Assembly: GCF_003025005.1 (NCBI RefSeq)
Contig: NZ_PVSS01000003.1
Span: 1-64,000 of the forward strand
Direction of reading: 5' to 3'
Length of the DNA stretch: 64,000 bases
Origin: Brumimicrobium mesophilum
Lineage (GTDB): Bacteria > Bacteroidota > Bacteroidia > Flavobacteriales_D > Crocinitomicaceae
Each line of letters opens with the position of its first letter. The first letter of the stretch is position 1. Shown here in pieces: positions 34,919 to 43,527 of this stretch. Both the position numbers and the translations under genes were made by a program. Below the pieces are notes generated by a model that was not told the origin of the DNA, ran no database searches, and saw nothing but the letters and a program-made list of their open reading frames with translations.

Positions 34919-35604
34919 GAGCGATAGTAATAGATGATGAAAGAATAGCTAGAGAAGGCCTTCTGGAATACCTAAAAAGATTCGATTTTATAGAATGCAT
35001 TGGTGATTTTGGAAATGCTTTACATGCATTGGAATTGATTAATAACAAACAAGTTGATATTATATTCTTGGATATCGATATGCCTCATATTAATGGGATT
35101 CAATTTGCTGAGAAGATAAATAATTCATCAACTATGATTATTTTTACCACGGCCTATCCAGAATATGCGTTGAAGGGATACAAAGTGAATACAATTGATT
35201 ACCTAATTAAACCTATATTTTTCAAAGAGTTTGAGGCAGCTGTTATAAAAGCAAAGGAAATGTTTGGTTTAATGAACCCAGAGAACGAAGTTTCAAAATT
35301 TATTTTTTTCAGGGAGAACGGTGTCGACAAAAGAATTATTTTAAAGGATATCATTTACATAAAAAGTTTACAAAACTACGTTCAAATTCATCTCGAAGAC
35401 GGTCAAAGCATTATCGTTCATAAAACTTTAAAAAGTTTAATAGAAGAACTTTCCAAAGTAGATTTCATCCAAATACATCGTTCATATGTCATTCAAATTA
35501 ATAAAATACTTTCCATCGAAGGATTTCAAGTCAAATTAGTCGATCATGTTTTGCCTATTTCTCGTGAACGAAAAGCAATGTTGTTGGAAGTTTTAGAAAA
35601 TTAA
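34915..35604 (+). CDS. LytTR-family response regulator
   Basis: 229 aa. The receiver domain has the acidic pair VIDDE, the phospho-acceptor Asp53 (IIFLDIDMP) and the conserved Lys (YLIKPI). The C-terminal LytTR DNA-binding domain (YIKSLQNYVQIHLEDG to FIQIHRSYVIQINKI) is complete. It is translationally coupled to the LytS-type kinase and receives phosphate from it. Targets are not visible; the divergent beta-barrel gene is a candidate. Confidence 0.92.
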   Translation: MRAIVIDDERIAREGLLEYLKRFDFIECIGDFGNALHALELINNKQVDIIFLDIDMPHINGIQFAEKINNSSTMIIFTTAYPEYALKGYKVNTIDYLIKPIFFKEFEAAVIKAKEMFGLMNPENEVSKFIFFRENGVDKRIILKDIIYIKSLQNYVQIHLEDGQSIIVHKTLKSLIEELSKVDFIQIHRSYVIQINKILSIEGFQVKLVDHVLPISRERKAMLLEVLEN

Positions 35605-35744
35605 TGTAAGTCAAATATGAAATTGTATAAAATATCAACTTGGAATATACCAACACATTAATGATAACCTAGTCAGGTATTAATTTAGTTTTTTTCCAAT
35701 CACTTCATTATATTTATACTCCATACATCAGATTTCAATGCAAA

Positions 35745-36254
35745 ATGCAAACATCCCCTCTAGAATCCATTCTCACAAATTCCTACAAACAGGATATGCT
35801 TTCTTACATCGATTCAAACCCTGGGGATTTTGGAGAATTGATTGAATTGACCATTTCGGATAAACAACCCTATTCGTGGCGCGCTACGTGGTTGTTATGG
35901 AGTTGCATGAAGAAGAATGATGCTCGGGTTCTGCCTTTTGTTTCAGCGATAGTAAAGCGACTCCCGAAGTGTAAAGATGGACACCAACGCAATTTGATTA
36001 ACATTTTACTGAAGATGGAAGTTGATGAAGAGGATGAAGGGTTGCTGTTTGACGTTTGTGTGGATATTTGGCTGGATATAAAAAAGCAGTCTTCTGTGAG
36101 AATAAAGGCATTTGAGGTGATTGTGGGATTAGCGAAACGTTATCCGGAGTTGAATCATGAAGTTGAAGCGCTGACGGATAAGCGATTTGTAGAACCACTT
36201 TCTGCGGGGATTAAAAAGTCGTTTTCAAGAATGGTAGGGGAGTGCTTTTTGTAG
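35745..36254 (+). CDS. HEAT-repeat-like helical protein
   Basis: 169 aa, all-helical, no signal peptide. The helical pairs (WRATWLLWSCMKKND, VLPFVSAIVKRLPK, GHQRNLINILLKME, VRIKAFEVIVGLAKRYPEL) look like an adenylate-binding-free HEAT/ARM solenoid of about four repeats. It is probably a cytosolic adaptor or unknown conserved protein of Bacteroidota. No operon partners. Confidence 0.6.
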   Translation: MQTSPLESILTNSYKQDMLSYIDSNPGDFGELIELTISDKQPYSWRATWLLWSCMKKNDARVLPFVSAIVKRLPKCKDGHQRNLINILLKMEVDEEDEGLLFDVCVDIWLDIKKQSSVRIKAFEVIVGLAKRYPELNHEVEALTDKRFVEPLSAGIKKSFSRMVGECFL

Positions 36255-36268
36255 TTTTGTGTTTTTTT

Positions 36269-36346
36269 TACTTTTTAGCATTATTCATTCCTGTCTATTT
36301 TTGTTTGTATTCATGAGCTTCCTTCGGTCGGTTGCCCTAAAAAGTA
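36269..36346. repeat. Intergenic inverted repeat
   Basis: TACTTTTTAG (36269-36278) and CTAAAAAGTA (36337-36346) are perfect complements around a 58-bp centre. CCTAAAAAGTAAAGCAAAAA is a sequence block I recall from many Bacteroidota intergenic regions. A CCCG/CGGG dyad follows near 36357-36373. Confidence 0.5.
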
Positions 36347-36427
36347 AAGCAAAAATCCCGAAAGCTATACGGGACTAGCGCTTGGAAAACTATCGACCCA
36401 CTAAGATTTCACATTCTAAAATGAAAA

Positions 36428-36452
36428 GAGTCAAAAGGTAAACTTTTGACTC
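36428..36452 (-). terminator. Terminator of the PRC-barrel gene
   Basis: GAGTCAAAAG (36428-36437) and CTTTTGACTC (36443-36452) pair perfectly around a 5-nt loop, and TTTTC on the minus strand follows. Confidence 0.75.
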
Positions 36453-36493
36453 CTTAAAGATTTTTGATTGCAAAACATATGTTCATTTAGATT

Positions 36494-36838
36494 CTATAAA
36501 ACATTGTAGTGTTTATAAACTTTTTCTGTAAACACATTGTCTGCGGTACTTGGCCAATGATCTTTATCGAAACCTGGCGAATTTTTTAAACGCTCCTTAG
36601 ATTCGTTTAGAACTAATACATTTCTGTCTGGATCTGGTGAAGTTTTAAATGACTCTAAAGGTACAGCGAAATATTTATCGCCTATTCCTAAAAATCCTCC
36701 GAAGGACAAAACCGCATAAGCAACTTTCCCTTCTTTCCAATTAATCATTAAATCTTCGATTTGACCAAGATTATCCCCAGTTGCGTTTTCTACTGATGTT
36801 CCAACTAATGTTGATGATGATAACAATCTACTTTCCAT
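36494..36838 (-). CDS. PRC-barrel domain protein
   Basis: 114 aa from the ATG at 36838; 17 more codons are open upstream but precede the domain. The PRC-barrel is clear: SSSTLVGTSVENATGDNLGQIEDLMIN, then VAYAVLSFGGFLGIGDKYFAVPLESF. Stand-alone PRC-barrel proteins are stress-linked in many bacteria, often near catalase and general-stress genes as here. Its upstream region contains a TCGCGTCAA motif also found before the charged-repeat genes. Function at the molecular level is unknown. Confidence 0.85.
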   Translation of the reverse strand: MESRLLSSSTLVGTSVENATGDNLGQIEDLMINWKEGKVAYAVLSFGGFLGIGDKYFAVPLESFKTSPDPDRNVLVLNESKERLKNSPGFDKDHWPSTADNVFTEKVYKHYNVL

Positions 36839-36937
36839 AATAATAAATTTTAAAGTTTTACAGATGGAATTATTTCCCCTGTTTTGCATGAAATTAAGGA
36901 TGTTGAAATTGTATTTTTGACTTGAAAAATAAATATT

Positions 36938-36946
36938 TTGACGCGA
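36938..36946 (-). promoter_or_regulatory. TCGCGTCAA motif upstream of the PRC-barrel gene
   Basis: On the minus strand ATCGCGTCAAAATA matches the TTTCGCGTCAATA and TTTCGTGTCAATT elements 54-55 bp before the two charged-repeat genes. It lies in the 323-bp gap 36839-37161, which holds no gene. Confidence 0.45.
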
Positions 36947-37092
36947 TTCGTTTTTTAATTTTTTTTGGGAATTTCCTTTATTTTATATTTCATCGCTCAT
37001 TGCGTTAATTAGCTTTTAATCAGTCGGTTATGTTGGTTTTGAAAAGCCGGTTTCATTAAAATAAGTTAAAAAGTTTTTGGGTTAAAACTTAA

Positions 37093-37107
37093 ATGTTTCG
37101 TGTCAAT
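37093..37107 (+). promoter_or_regulatory. ATGTTTCGTGTCAAT motif upstream of charged-repeat gene 1
   Basis: The last base is 55 bp before the ATG at 37162. The same 15-mer with one change occurs at 49043-49057, at 54 bp from the paralogous gene. Likely part of a shared promoter or activator site. Confidence 0.5.
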
Positions 37108-37161
37108 TTTAAGAAAATAAGTACTCTAAATTTGTCGTACAAACATTAAAAAATTAATATT

Positions 37162-37545
37162 ATGAGTACTTCAAAAAAAGATCAAAAAGATCAAAAACAA
37201 AACAATGAAAATTCTGTAGAAAACAGCTATGGAAAGGATCAAAATTATGATAATGACATGAGAGCTCGAAATGAGCGAAATGATAGTTGGGAAAGAGAGG
37301 ATCGCCAGATGCGTAACGAGCGTAATGACAAATGGGACAGAGAAGATCGTCAGGCCCGTAATGAACGTAATGACCGATGGGATAGAGAAGATCGTCAAAC
37401 GAGAAACGACAATAATGATCGTTGGGAAAGAGAAAATCGCTCTAATAATTATCAAATGTCACAACTTGATAATGATACACAGGGTAAAACTCAAAACCAA
37501 CCAACGGATCAAACTCAAAAATCTCAAGAGCGTCCATCAAGTTAA
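37162..37545 (+). CDS. Charged tandem-repeat (disordered) protein 1
   Basis: 127 aa, no signal peptide. The centre consists of four 15-residue repeats of the form RNERNDxWxREDRQx, rich in Arg, Asp, Glu, Asn with one Trp per unit; the flanks are Gln/Asn/Ser/Lys rich. Such low-complexity, highly hydrophilic composition predicts intrinsic disorder, or a charged single helix. A paralogue with the same start (MS-SKKD), repeats and promoter lies at 49111-49494. The setting among stress genes suggests a hydrophilin-like protective role; this is inference. Confidence 0.75.
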   Translation: MSTSKKDQKDQKQNNENSVENSYGKDQNYDNDMRARNERNDSWEREDRQMRNERNDKWDREDRQARNERNDRWDREDRQTRNDNNDRWERENRSNNYQMSQLDNDTQGKTQNQPTDQTQKSQERPSS

Positions 37546-37600
37546 TTGATTAAAAGCAAAATTTTAAAAGTTATTAATCAATGAAATTTGATAGAAAACG

Positions 37601-37630
37601 GAAAACCCTTTCAATTGAGAGGGTTTTCTT
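37601..37630. terminator. Bidirectional terminator
   Basis: GAAAACCC (37601-37608) and GGGTTTTC (37621-37628) form a stem with extra T/A and G-T pairs. It separates convergent genes 37162-37545 and 37658-38245. Confidence 0.7.
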
Positions 37631-37657
37631 ATGACCTAAAGATTTTAAAAAAAGGTT

Positions 37658-38245
37658 TTAAATTGAATTGAGGATTTCATAATGTATGGGCTTGAATGTA
37701 CCACCATTACTGTCTTCCGCCGAACAAGCTGTCAACCCAATGATCAAATCGTCCAATGCCTTAACGATTAAATAATCACCTGCTTTACTTGTTGGAGGTA
37801 AAACAGATAGTTTCCCTTCTTCCGAAAATTGGACATTCATGAAAACATTAAATGCGGTGGGGACATCATCAGGACTAATTCCAAATGGAGCCAAGTTTTT
37901 ATACAGATTTTCAAAGCAACTCGGGTGATATGTTTCTACCTCATACATAATTTGAAAAGTTTCAGGACTACAAGGAGCAAGGAGAATGTCGTTCCTGCCA
38001 TTTGTATCTTCAATAACCTCCATAAGTTTACGTCCTCGATTGCTCCATAAATAATTGCCTTTGGTAATGAGGATACTTTCTTCAAAATCCATTGTTTTTC
38101 CAGCGGATATTTTTTCCTTTTTATCTTTTTCAGAAAAAAACACCAAATCACTCACTTGTCCGCCTTTGGGGTCAATAATTTTTAAATATTGATTTTTTGA
38201 AATGGTAAATGCTGCTCCTGTTTGTTCGTTTATTTTATTTTCCAT
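37658..38245 (-). CDS. DUF1989 (urea-carboxylase-associated) family protein
   Basis: 195 aa from the ATG at 38245; nine more codons are open upstream and overlap the preceding gene. DUF1989 signatures: DPKGGQVSDLVFFSE, LWSNRGRKLMEVIEDT, NDILLAPCSPETF and a late DYLIVKALDDLIIGLTACSAED. Relatives bind metal in a cupin/aminomethyltransferase-like fold and are linked to urea or guanidine compound metabolism. It is in one operon with a YqcI/YcgG protein, an N-hydroxylase family acting on guanidino amino acids, which fits the theme. Confidence 0.8.
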   Translation of the reverse strand: MENKINEQTGAAFTISKNQYLKIIDPKGGQVSDLVFFSEKDKKEKISAGKTMDFEESILITKGNYLWSNRGRKLMEVIEDTNGRNDILLAPCSPETFQIMYEVETYHPSCFENLYKNLAPFGISPDDVPTAFNVFMNVQFSEEGKLSVLPPTSKAGDYLIVKALDDLIIGLTACSAEDSNGGTFKPIHYEILNSI

Positions 38246-38250
38246 TTGAA

Positions 38251-38898
38251 TTATTTTGAATGAAATGGGCATTTCCAGTCTTTTTTGACAGCCCTACCAC
38301 TATATTGTTTTGCTTCACTATCTGAACCGAAATCCTTTAATATAGGATTAATCGTGCCTTGACGAGCTTTATCTCTTTGTCTAATTTTATTTCTTACAAC
38401 TTTGAAAACTCCATCTTCTCTCAACTTTTCAAATTGAGAATGTAGATTAAAAGCAATAGATGGATATGGACTTTGTCGCGCAAATCTGCTACTGTTGGGA
38501 TGCATTCCCACAATATAAAAAGCTCTGCCGCTTATACTAAAACTAAACTCATTATTTTCTGGATCTTTGCTCACTGAATTATCCCATTCTGATTCATCTA
38601 ACTTATGAATTTGATTTAATAACATCCATGGTTTTTTTTCAAATTCAATTTCTGAATCTATAGTTTCTTGTGGGAAAACAGCAATAAAAGAATAAAACTC
38701 TTTTTTTGTGTCAGTGTCAAAATTTCTCAAAAATTCTTCCAAACCTTCAATTATTTCTTGAGCAGCATTTAGAGATCTCATTTCACCCAAATCTTTGATC
38801 ATAACTTGATCATGTTCAAAAGCTGATTGAGCCATTACACAAGGATGGTCGTTTTGTAAAATAAATGCTTTGAATTCTAATTCTATATCCCTTTCCAT
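38251..38898 (-). CDS. YqcI/YcgG (GntA-like) family protein
   Basis: 215 aa. The family's diagnostic C-terminal stretch is present: HPNSSRFARQSPYPSIAFN, RNKIRQRDKARQG, NPILKDFG, SEAKQYSGRAV and the CPF ending. Members include a heme-dependent pre-guanitoxin (arginine-derivative) N-hydroxylase. The product is cytosolic. It precedes the DUF1989 gene by only a few bases on the same strand. A role in modifying an arginine- or guanidine-type substrate is inferred; the substrate here is unknown. Confidence 0.85.
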   Translation of the reverse strand: MERDIELEFKAFILQNDHPCVMAQSAFEHDQVMIKDLGEMRSLNAAQEIIEGLEEFLRNFDTDTKKEFYSFIAVFPQETIDSEIEFEKKPWMLLNQIHKLDESEWDNSVSKDPENNEFSFSISGRAFYIVGMHPNSSRFARQSPYPSIAFNLHSQFEKLREDGVFKVVRNKIRQRDKARQGTINPILKDFGSDSEAKQYSGRAVKKDWKCPFHSK

Positions 38899-39079
38899 GA
38901 TGTGAAATTATATTCCTATTTTTTTAATGAATAAGTTTAAATTTAGAGTTTTTGAAACTGGATGAAGCCTTGTGAAATCGGTGTTTTTAACGGGATAAGT
39001 TTTTATTTTGACGCATTCAATGACTTGTCGTTTTAGCTGATTATTTTCTATTATTTTTAATAATAAAAACTTCAATTAG

Positions 39080-39511
39080 ATGTTAAATATTGTTTTTTCC
39101 TCGCTAATCGCAACTGCTTTAATGACAGTTGCAAGTCTAATCTTTTCAATTTTGATTGGAACCAATTATTTTATCCCAACGAAAATCAATCAATTCTTTT
39201 TTCCAAATAAAGATGGTTTCATTCCTAAATTAATCTCTTGGATTATTCATTTTATAATTGGTTATATTTTTGCTCTAATTTGGGTTTTTATTGATTCCTA
39301 TATATCAACGGAAAATATAATTTATGACGGATTAATCTATGGAGTAATTTGTGGAATAATGGGAATGATTGGTTGGAGATTGATCATTGGAATAAGTAAT
39401 AAAAAAATGGAGAAGTTTAAATTAGGATATCTTTTACATATTTTTCTGGTCCACATTGTTTATTCCTTAGCCCTTATTTATTGTCTTTCATCTGATATAA
39501 GTGGTGTCTAA
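39080..39511 (+). CDS. Small four-helix membrane protein
   Basis: 143 aa with hydrophobic segments at about 2-26, 51-72, 84-104 and 117-136. No family recognised with certainty; the arrangement (ATALMTVASLIFSILIGTNYF, PKLISWIIHFIIGYIFALIW) resembles uncharacterised Bacteroidota inner-membrane proteins. It overlaps the 3' end of a small lipoprotein gene on the other strand by 24 bp. Confidence 0.6.
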   Translation: MLNIVFSSLIATALMTVASLIFSILIGTNYFIPTKINQFFFPNKDGFIPKLISWIIHFIIGYIFALIWVFIDSYISTENIIYDGLIYGVICGIMGMIGWRLIIGISNKKMEKFKLGYLLHIFLVHIVYSLALIYCLSSDISGV

Positions 39512-39685
39512 ATAATAACCGTTTTTGCTCTCTACTTTCTCATCCAATTCATCTGGTTCGAATAAATTAGATTTCTTAATTACTTTTTCTTCTTTTTCAA
39601 TATTAACTCTTTTCGAAGAGGTGTCATTACATGAATAAGCTATCATGATGAAGGCAAAACTTGATAATATTCTTAAAGTCCGCAT
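39488..39685 (-). CDS. Small lipoprotein
   Basis: 65 aa. A short signal peptide with lipobox IAYSC (MRTLRILSSFAFIMIAYSC) precedes an acidic/basic tail of about 45 residues. The convergent overlap with the membrane-protein gene is 24 bp. Length is small, but the lipobox is good. Confidence 0.5.
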   Translation of the reverse strand: MRTLRILSSFAFIMIAYSCNDTSSKRVNIEKEEKVIKKSNLFEPDELDEKVESKNGYYLDTTYIR

Positions 39686-39805
39686 ATAATATTAATTAGT
39701 AGTGAATAGTAATAGTGTATCAAAAATAGACTTTAATCTTAACTTTTTTTAACTCAATACGAATTTAGTTTAACCTTATAGATTCAATCTTGTAAAATTA
39801 TTCTC

Positions 39806-40717
39806 CTATTTCCTATAATTTCTAGGTGAACATTTGAATTTTAACTTGAAAATCTTAGAAAAATAACTTCTGCTTGTTAATCCAATACTATAAACGATTT
39901 CTGAAATATTGAGATTGGTGCTTTTTAGGAGTTCAACGGCTTTGTCTAGTCTGCTATTTCGTACATACTCCATGGCAGTAGAATCGTAAATATCTTTAAA
40001 ACCTTCTTGAAGTTTTAATGGTGATAGTGCAGCTTTTTCACATAAATATTCAATAGAGTATTCGAAAGAAGGGGTATTTTTAATTTCTTCAGCAACCTTG
40101 TTAAAACGTTTCAATTCCTCATTCGTCAAAATGGATTTACTCTTGAGTTCATTGTTTAAAGAGTCCTTGAAATACTCTGCTTTCAATCCCAAGATTTGAT
40201 AAATTAAACCTTCTAAAATTAATTCCGAATCTTTATTTTCATGAATTCTATTAGACAATTTATCGATATTATTGATTAATTTAGAATAGGGTTTGCCAAT
40301 GAAAATAGGGATATTAAAAGAAATCTGTGACAAGAAGGCATTTTCGAATTTCATGAAAGAAAAATTTTCATCTGGAGCCTTTTGATTAAATCCTATTATG
40401 CAAAATCGATAGTAATTATTTTTTTCAAAGAAAAGGTTAACACCTTCCAAATTGTCATCATAAATTACAGCACTTTGAAAATCTGTTATTGACTTTTGTT
40501 TGTCAATATTAAAACTTATATCCAGACCTCCTTTCCAACTAAAGATAAAATACAGTCCTATTTTACTTTCGCAACTTATATTAAATGTATGATTGTCCAC
40601 ACCTATAAAAGAATACTCTTTATAATAGAAGTCGTTGAGTGAATGATTAACAAAAGAACAACTTTCGAAAGCGAAAGAAGTAGGGAATTCATTAGTAGTA
40701 ATTGTATTTGGTTCCAT
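39806..40717 (-). CDS. AraC-family transcriptional regulator 1
   Basis: 303 aa. The N-terminal two thirds lack a recognised ligand domain but match the second AraC gene nearby. The C-terminal AraC double helix-turn-helix is complete (IEYLCEKAALSPLKLQEGFKDIY, then NISEIVYSIGLTSRSYFSKIFK and CSPRNYRK). It is divergent from its paralogue at 41104-42135 across a 386-bp gap. Targets are not visible. Confidence 0.85.
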   Translation of the reverse strand: MEPNTITTNEFPTSFAFESCSFVNHSLNDFYYKEYSFIGVDNHTFNISCESKIGLYFIFSWKGGLDISFNIDKQKSITDFQSAVIYDDNLEGVNLFFEKNNYYRFCIIGFNQKAPDENFSFMKFENAFLSQISFNIPIFIGKPYSKLINNIDKLSNRIHENKDSELILEGLIYQILGLKAEYFKDSLNNELKSKSILTNEELKRFNKVAEEIKNTPSFEYSIEYLCEKAALSPLKLQEGFKDIYDSTAMEYVRNSRLDKAVELLKSTNLNISEIVYSIGLTSRSYFSKIFKLKFKCSPRNYRK

Positions 40718-41103
40718 TTTCTTTAATCGTTAAAACATATTCATTGAAATTAAAGCACTATTTATATTCATCAATTTTATGAATCTTTTCAAAGTAATAA
40801 TGATGAAAAACGCATAAAAATTAACCTAAAAGAAATTTTAAAAGCTTTTAACATTATAAAGCGGCAAAATTTTATGCACCTAAATTACAACCAAGCTTGT
40901 ATATTTTTATGCAGTTTAAATCAATTTAACATAAAAAATGTTATGATTTCACTACATTTTTTGCTTCTTAAGATTAAAGGTTTATGCGAGTGTACCTATT
41001 TCGATTTAATATTCTAGTCGATTATCAATTCTGCTAATAATTTATTGAATTCAGTTAATAGTAAATTTTTATTAACTCTAGTTTTGCGAACTAAATTTTA
41101 AAT
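40718..41103. other. Divergent promoter region between two AraC paralogues
   Basis: No gene in 386 bp. Contains A/T-rich promoter DNA for both regulators, including the plus-strand promoter noted at 41054-41086. Confidence 0.5.
41054..41086 (+). promoter_or_regulatory. Promoter with inverted repeat before AraC regulator 2
   Basis: A -7 box TAGTTTTG (41079-41086) fits the Bacteroidota consensus. The dyad GTTAATA (41054-41060) / TATTAAC (41070-41076) lies just before it, in the spacer, where an operator would act. Confidence 0.45.
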
Positions 41104-42135
41104 ATGACTACGATACAAATTCATTCAATACCATTAAAGGAAGTCATTAGAGATCTAGCTGAAGAGTTTGGAACTTCTTATACTGAAAACTGTGATGAAT
41201 ACACTGTAAATATTCCACCGCCTTTCGGTTCAGGAAAAATTAGTGGTATCAATTTCAAAGATGGATTAGGTATAATTATTTATAACTGTACTTTTAATAT
41301 TGATTTAGAAATTCGTTTTATTGTGAATGAAGTTCATCCCTTAAAATTTTTGTTCTGTGAAGCTGGTCATTTAACCCATTATTTCGAAAATGATGAAGTT
41401 GAACATAAAATAGATTTACTCGAAAATATCATTATTGCAAGTTCAGCTCATAATGGACACATAATTAATTTTAAAGCAGCACAGAAAACTATTATCAATA
41501 GCTTGGAAGTAAATCGTGAATTATTTGCCGAAAAGAAAAGTTGTGAAATCAATCAATTGGATGAACATCTTCAGTTGTTATTTAATGATGTTAAGGCAAC
41601 CCAATCCTTTTATCACCATGGTAGTTATAGCGTGAGAATGGCAGATCTTTTTAATGAAATAAATGGATTTGCAGAAGAGAGTTTTGTTAGAAACCTCTTT
41701 TTAGAAGGAAGCGCATTTAAAATATTGAGTTTACAATTAATACAATATAGCGACGATATTGCTCCCAAGGGAGATAGTTTGGTTTTAAGAAAAATGGAAA
41801 TGATGTTAGTTCAAGAGGCTTCTTCAATTATCAATAGCGAAATTTTAAACTTTAAAAGTGTTCAGGATCTCTCCAATAAAGTAGGAATAAATGTAAATAA
41901 ATTACAGAATGGTTTTAAAGTGCTCTACCAAACCACCGTAAATGGATATGTTCAAGATAGAAGGTTAGATTTAGCGAATAATTTTTTAAAGAATTCCGAA
42001 TATACAATTTCAGAAATTGTAGATCTTATTGGTTTATCTAGTAAGAGCTATTTCTCAAAGCTATTTAAAGAGAAATATGGTCATTCTCCTTCAACAGTAA
42101 GAAAAAACAATAAAAATCAAAAACGGCTAAAGTAG
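41104..42135 (+). CDS. AraC-family transcriptional regulator 2
   Basis: 343 aa. The C-terminal domain (LSNKVGINVNKLQNGFKVLYQTT, then TISEIVDLIGLSSKSYFSKLFKEKYG) is a close match to AraC regulator 1 across the gap. The N-terminal part is a paralogous, unassigned sensory region. The long N-terminal part and lack of a signal peptide suggest a cytosolic, ligand-responding regulator. The two divergent genes look like a tandem duplication followed by inversion. Confidence 0.85.
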   Translation: MTTIQIHSIPLKEVIRDLAEEFGTSYTENCDEYTVNIPPPFGSGKISGINFKDGLGIIIYNCTFNIDLEIRFIVNEVHPLKFLFCEAGHLTHYFENDEVEHKIDLLENIIIASSAHNGHIINFKAAQKTIINSLEVNRELFAEKKSCEINQLDEHLQLLFNDVKATQSFYHHGSYSVRMADLFNEINGFAEESFVRNLFLEGSAFKILSLQLIQYSDDIAPKGDSLVLRKMEMMLVQEASSIINSEILNFKSVQDLSNKVGINVNKLQNGFKVLYQTTVNGYVQDRRLDLANNFLKNSEYTISEIVDLIGLSSKSYFSKLFKEKYGHSPSTVRKNNKNQKRLK

Positions 42136-42472
42136 AATTCCCTTCTGCTATAATTTTGTTTTCATTGGGAATGTTATTTGTTGGTAATTATTAATTGAAA
42201 AAACAGAAGAAAATTAGAAGTGTATAAACCTTTTTTGCAGTCTTGGTTATTTACTAATCTTCTTTTATTTATGGAAAACCCCGTTGTTCTAACATAACTT
42301 ATTCCAAATTTATCATTGTATAAATTATGGGTCTTTGCAGGTTTATTCGGTGTAATGGCATGTGTTATTTATAAATATGATATTTGGAGAAATGTTAACT
42401 CCACCTTTTACCTCGAGTTTTTTTGGTTCTTATTTTAGTATCTTGGTATTTTAGTCCAGCAAATAGAAAACG
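42136..42472 (+). other. Intergenic region with a possible decayed membrane-protein gene
   Basis: One plus-strand frame reads SWLFTNLLLFMENPVVLT, stop, then LWVFAGLFGVMACVIYKYDIW, STFYLEFFWFLF, stop, YLGIL. The hydrophobic pieces share a single frame interrupted by two stops, as in a decayed small membrane protein. Support is limited to composition. Confidence 0.25.
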
Positions 42473-42835
42473 ATGAATATGGAAGAATTAAAACCTAAAA
42501 CAGTGGATGAATATATCGATAATTCACCTGTAGAATCTCAAGATATTATGATGACGCTCAAAAAACTAATCGAAGCTACAGCACCAAATGCAGAGGGTGG
42601 AATTAGTTGGAATGTACCCATTTACAAACTAAACGGTGTTCTTGCAGGATTTTCATTGGCTCAAAAGCATGTCAGTTTTGGAATAGATTCATTAACCGAC
42701 GATATGCGTGAAATACTGGAAGAAAAGGGTTATAAAACAGGGAAGAAAACTATACAAATTAAATTCAATCAAAAAGTACCAAAAATTGAGTTTAAAAAGT
42801 TGATTAAAGAACAGGTAAAACTAAACGAACAATAA
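42473..42835 (+). CDS. DUF1801 (YdhG-like) protein
   Basis: 120 aa. The DUF1801 pattern is clear: TVDEYIDNSPVESQDIMMTLKKLI, then GGISWNVPIYKLNGVLAGFSLAQKHVSFGI and a C-terminal KTIQIKF. These small proteins have an iron-chaperone-like (frataxin-related in some) or uncharacterised role. ATG at 42473 or 42479 are equally possible. A DUF4180 gene follows 6 bp later. Confidence 0.82.
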   Translation: MNMEELKPKTVDEYIDNSPVESQDIMMTLKKLIEATAPNAEGGISWNVPIYKLNGVLAGFSLAQKHVSFGIDSLTDDMREILEEKGYKTGKKTIQIKFNQKVPKIEFKKLIKEQVKLNEQ

Positions 42836-42841
42836 GATCAG

Positions 42842-43195
42842 ATGGAAATTAAAGAACATTCGCACAATGAGGTTAAAATTGCTGAAGTAATTTCTGATAA
42901 AATACTGATTAATTGCATAGAGGATGCTTTGGATTTAATTGGAAATATTTATTACCAGGGATTTGATAGAATGTTGCTTCATGAGAAAAATATTTCACCC
43001 GATTTTTTTGATTTAAAAACAAAATTGGCTGGAGACGTACTCCAAAAATTCACTCAATATCGAATGCCGTTAACTATAATCGGAGATTTTTCAAATTATT
43101 CAAGTAATAGTTTAAAAGACTTTATTTTCGAAAGCAATAAAGGAAAACAAGTTAATTTTCAGTTTTCAGTCGATGAAGCTTTAAAAAATGTTTAA
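42842..43195 (+). CDS. DUF4180 protein
   Basis: 117 aa matching the DUF4180 layout: VAEVISDKILINCIEDALDLIGNIYYQGFDRMLLHEKNI, FFDLKTKLAGDVLQKFTQYRMPLTIIGDF. Function unknown, often adjacent to regulators. It forms an operon with the DUF1801 gene (6-bp gap). Confidence 0.78.
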   Translation: MEIKEHSHNEVKIAEVISDKILINCIEDALDLIGNIYYQGFDRMLLHEKNISPDFFDLKTKLAGDVLQKFTQYRMPLTIIGDFSNYSSNSLKDFIFESNKGKQVNFQFSVDEALKNV

Positions 43196-43204
43196 ATGAT
43201 CTGA

Positions 43205-43363
43205 AGTAAAATTCAGAATTACGGACTTCAGGCTTCAGAATTTTCTCAGCATCAAATAAAAAACTGTGATTTATCAAATGCAGAATTATTTGATGTGAAG
43301 TTAATTTTAGGAACTTTTTCAAATATTAAATCGATAGAAGAGGTTTGGAATAGTACTGCATAA
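43205..43363 (+). pseudogene. Gene fragment, no start
   Basis: 52 codons read NYGLQASEFSQHQIKNCDLS and on to SIEEVWNSTA before a stop, with no ATG and an upstream stop at 43202-43204. Composition is gene-like. It looks like the 3' part of a lost gene. The rest of the 332-bp gap to 43527 holds promoter-like A/T-rich DNA. Confidence 0.35.
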
Positions 43364-43527
43364 ATAATGATATTATTTGTTTTACGAATTTCGTTTTTGA
43401 GATAACTTTATCATTTATTTTGTTGGGTTAATAATATACTTTAGAGGGTTAAAAGTTTCCAATGAAACACTGATGAATTTAAGTTTTCTTTTTTAATTTT
43501 CGAAAGCTAAAACAAAAGAAAACTATT

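Noticed and set aside
37171..37455. Long antisense open frames across the charged-repeat genes (also at 49109-49477)
   Set aside because: They are a mirror of the repetitive codon pattern on the plus strand; the hydrophobic repeats in the translation are artefacts of that.
37162..37545. CRISPR array
   Set aside because: The 45-bp tandem repeats here and at 49111-49494 have no spacers and encode 15-residue protein repeats in frame.
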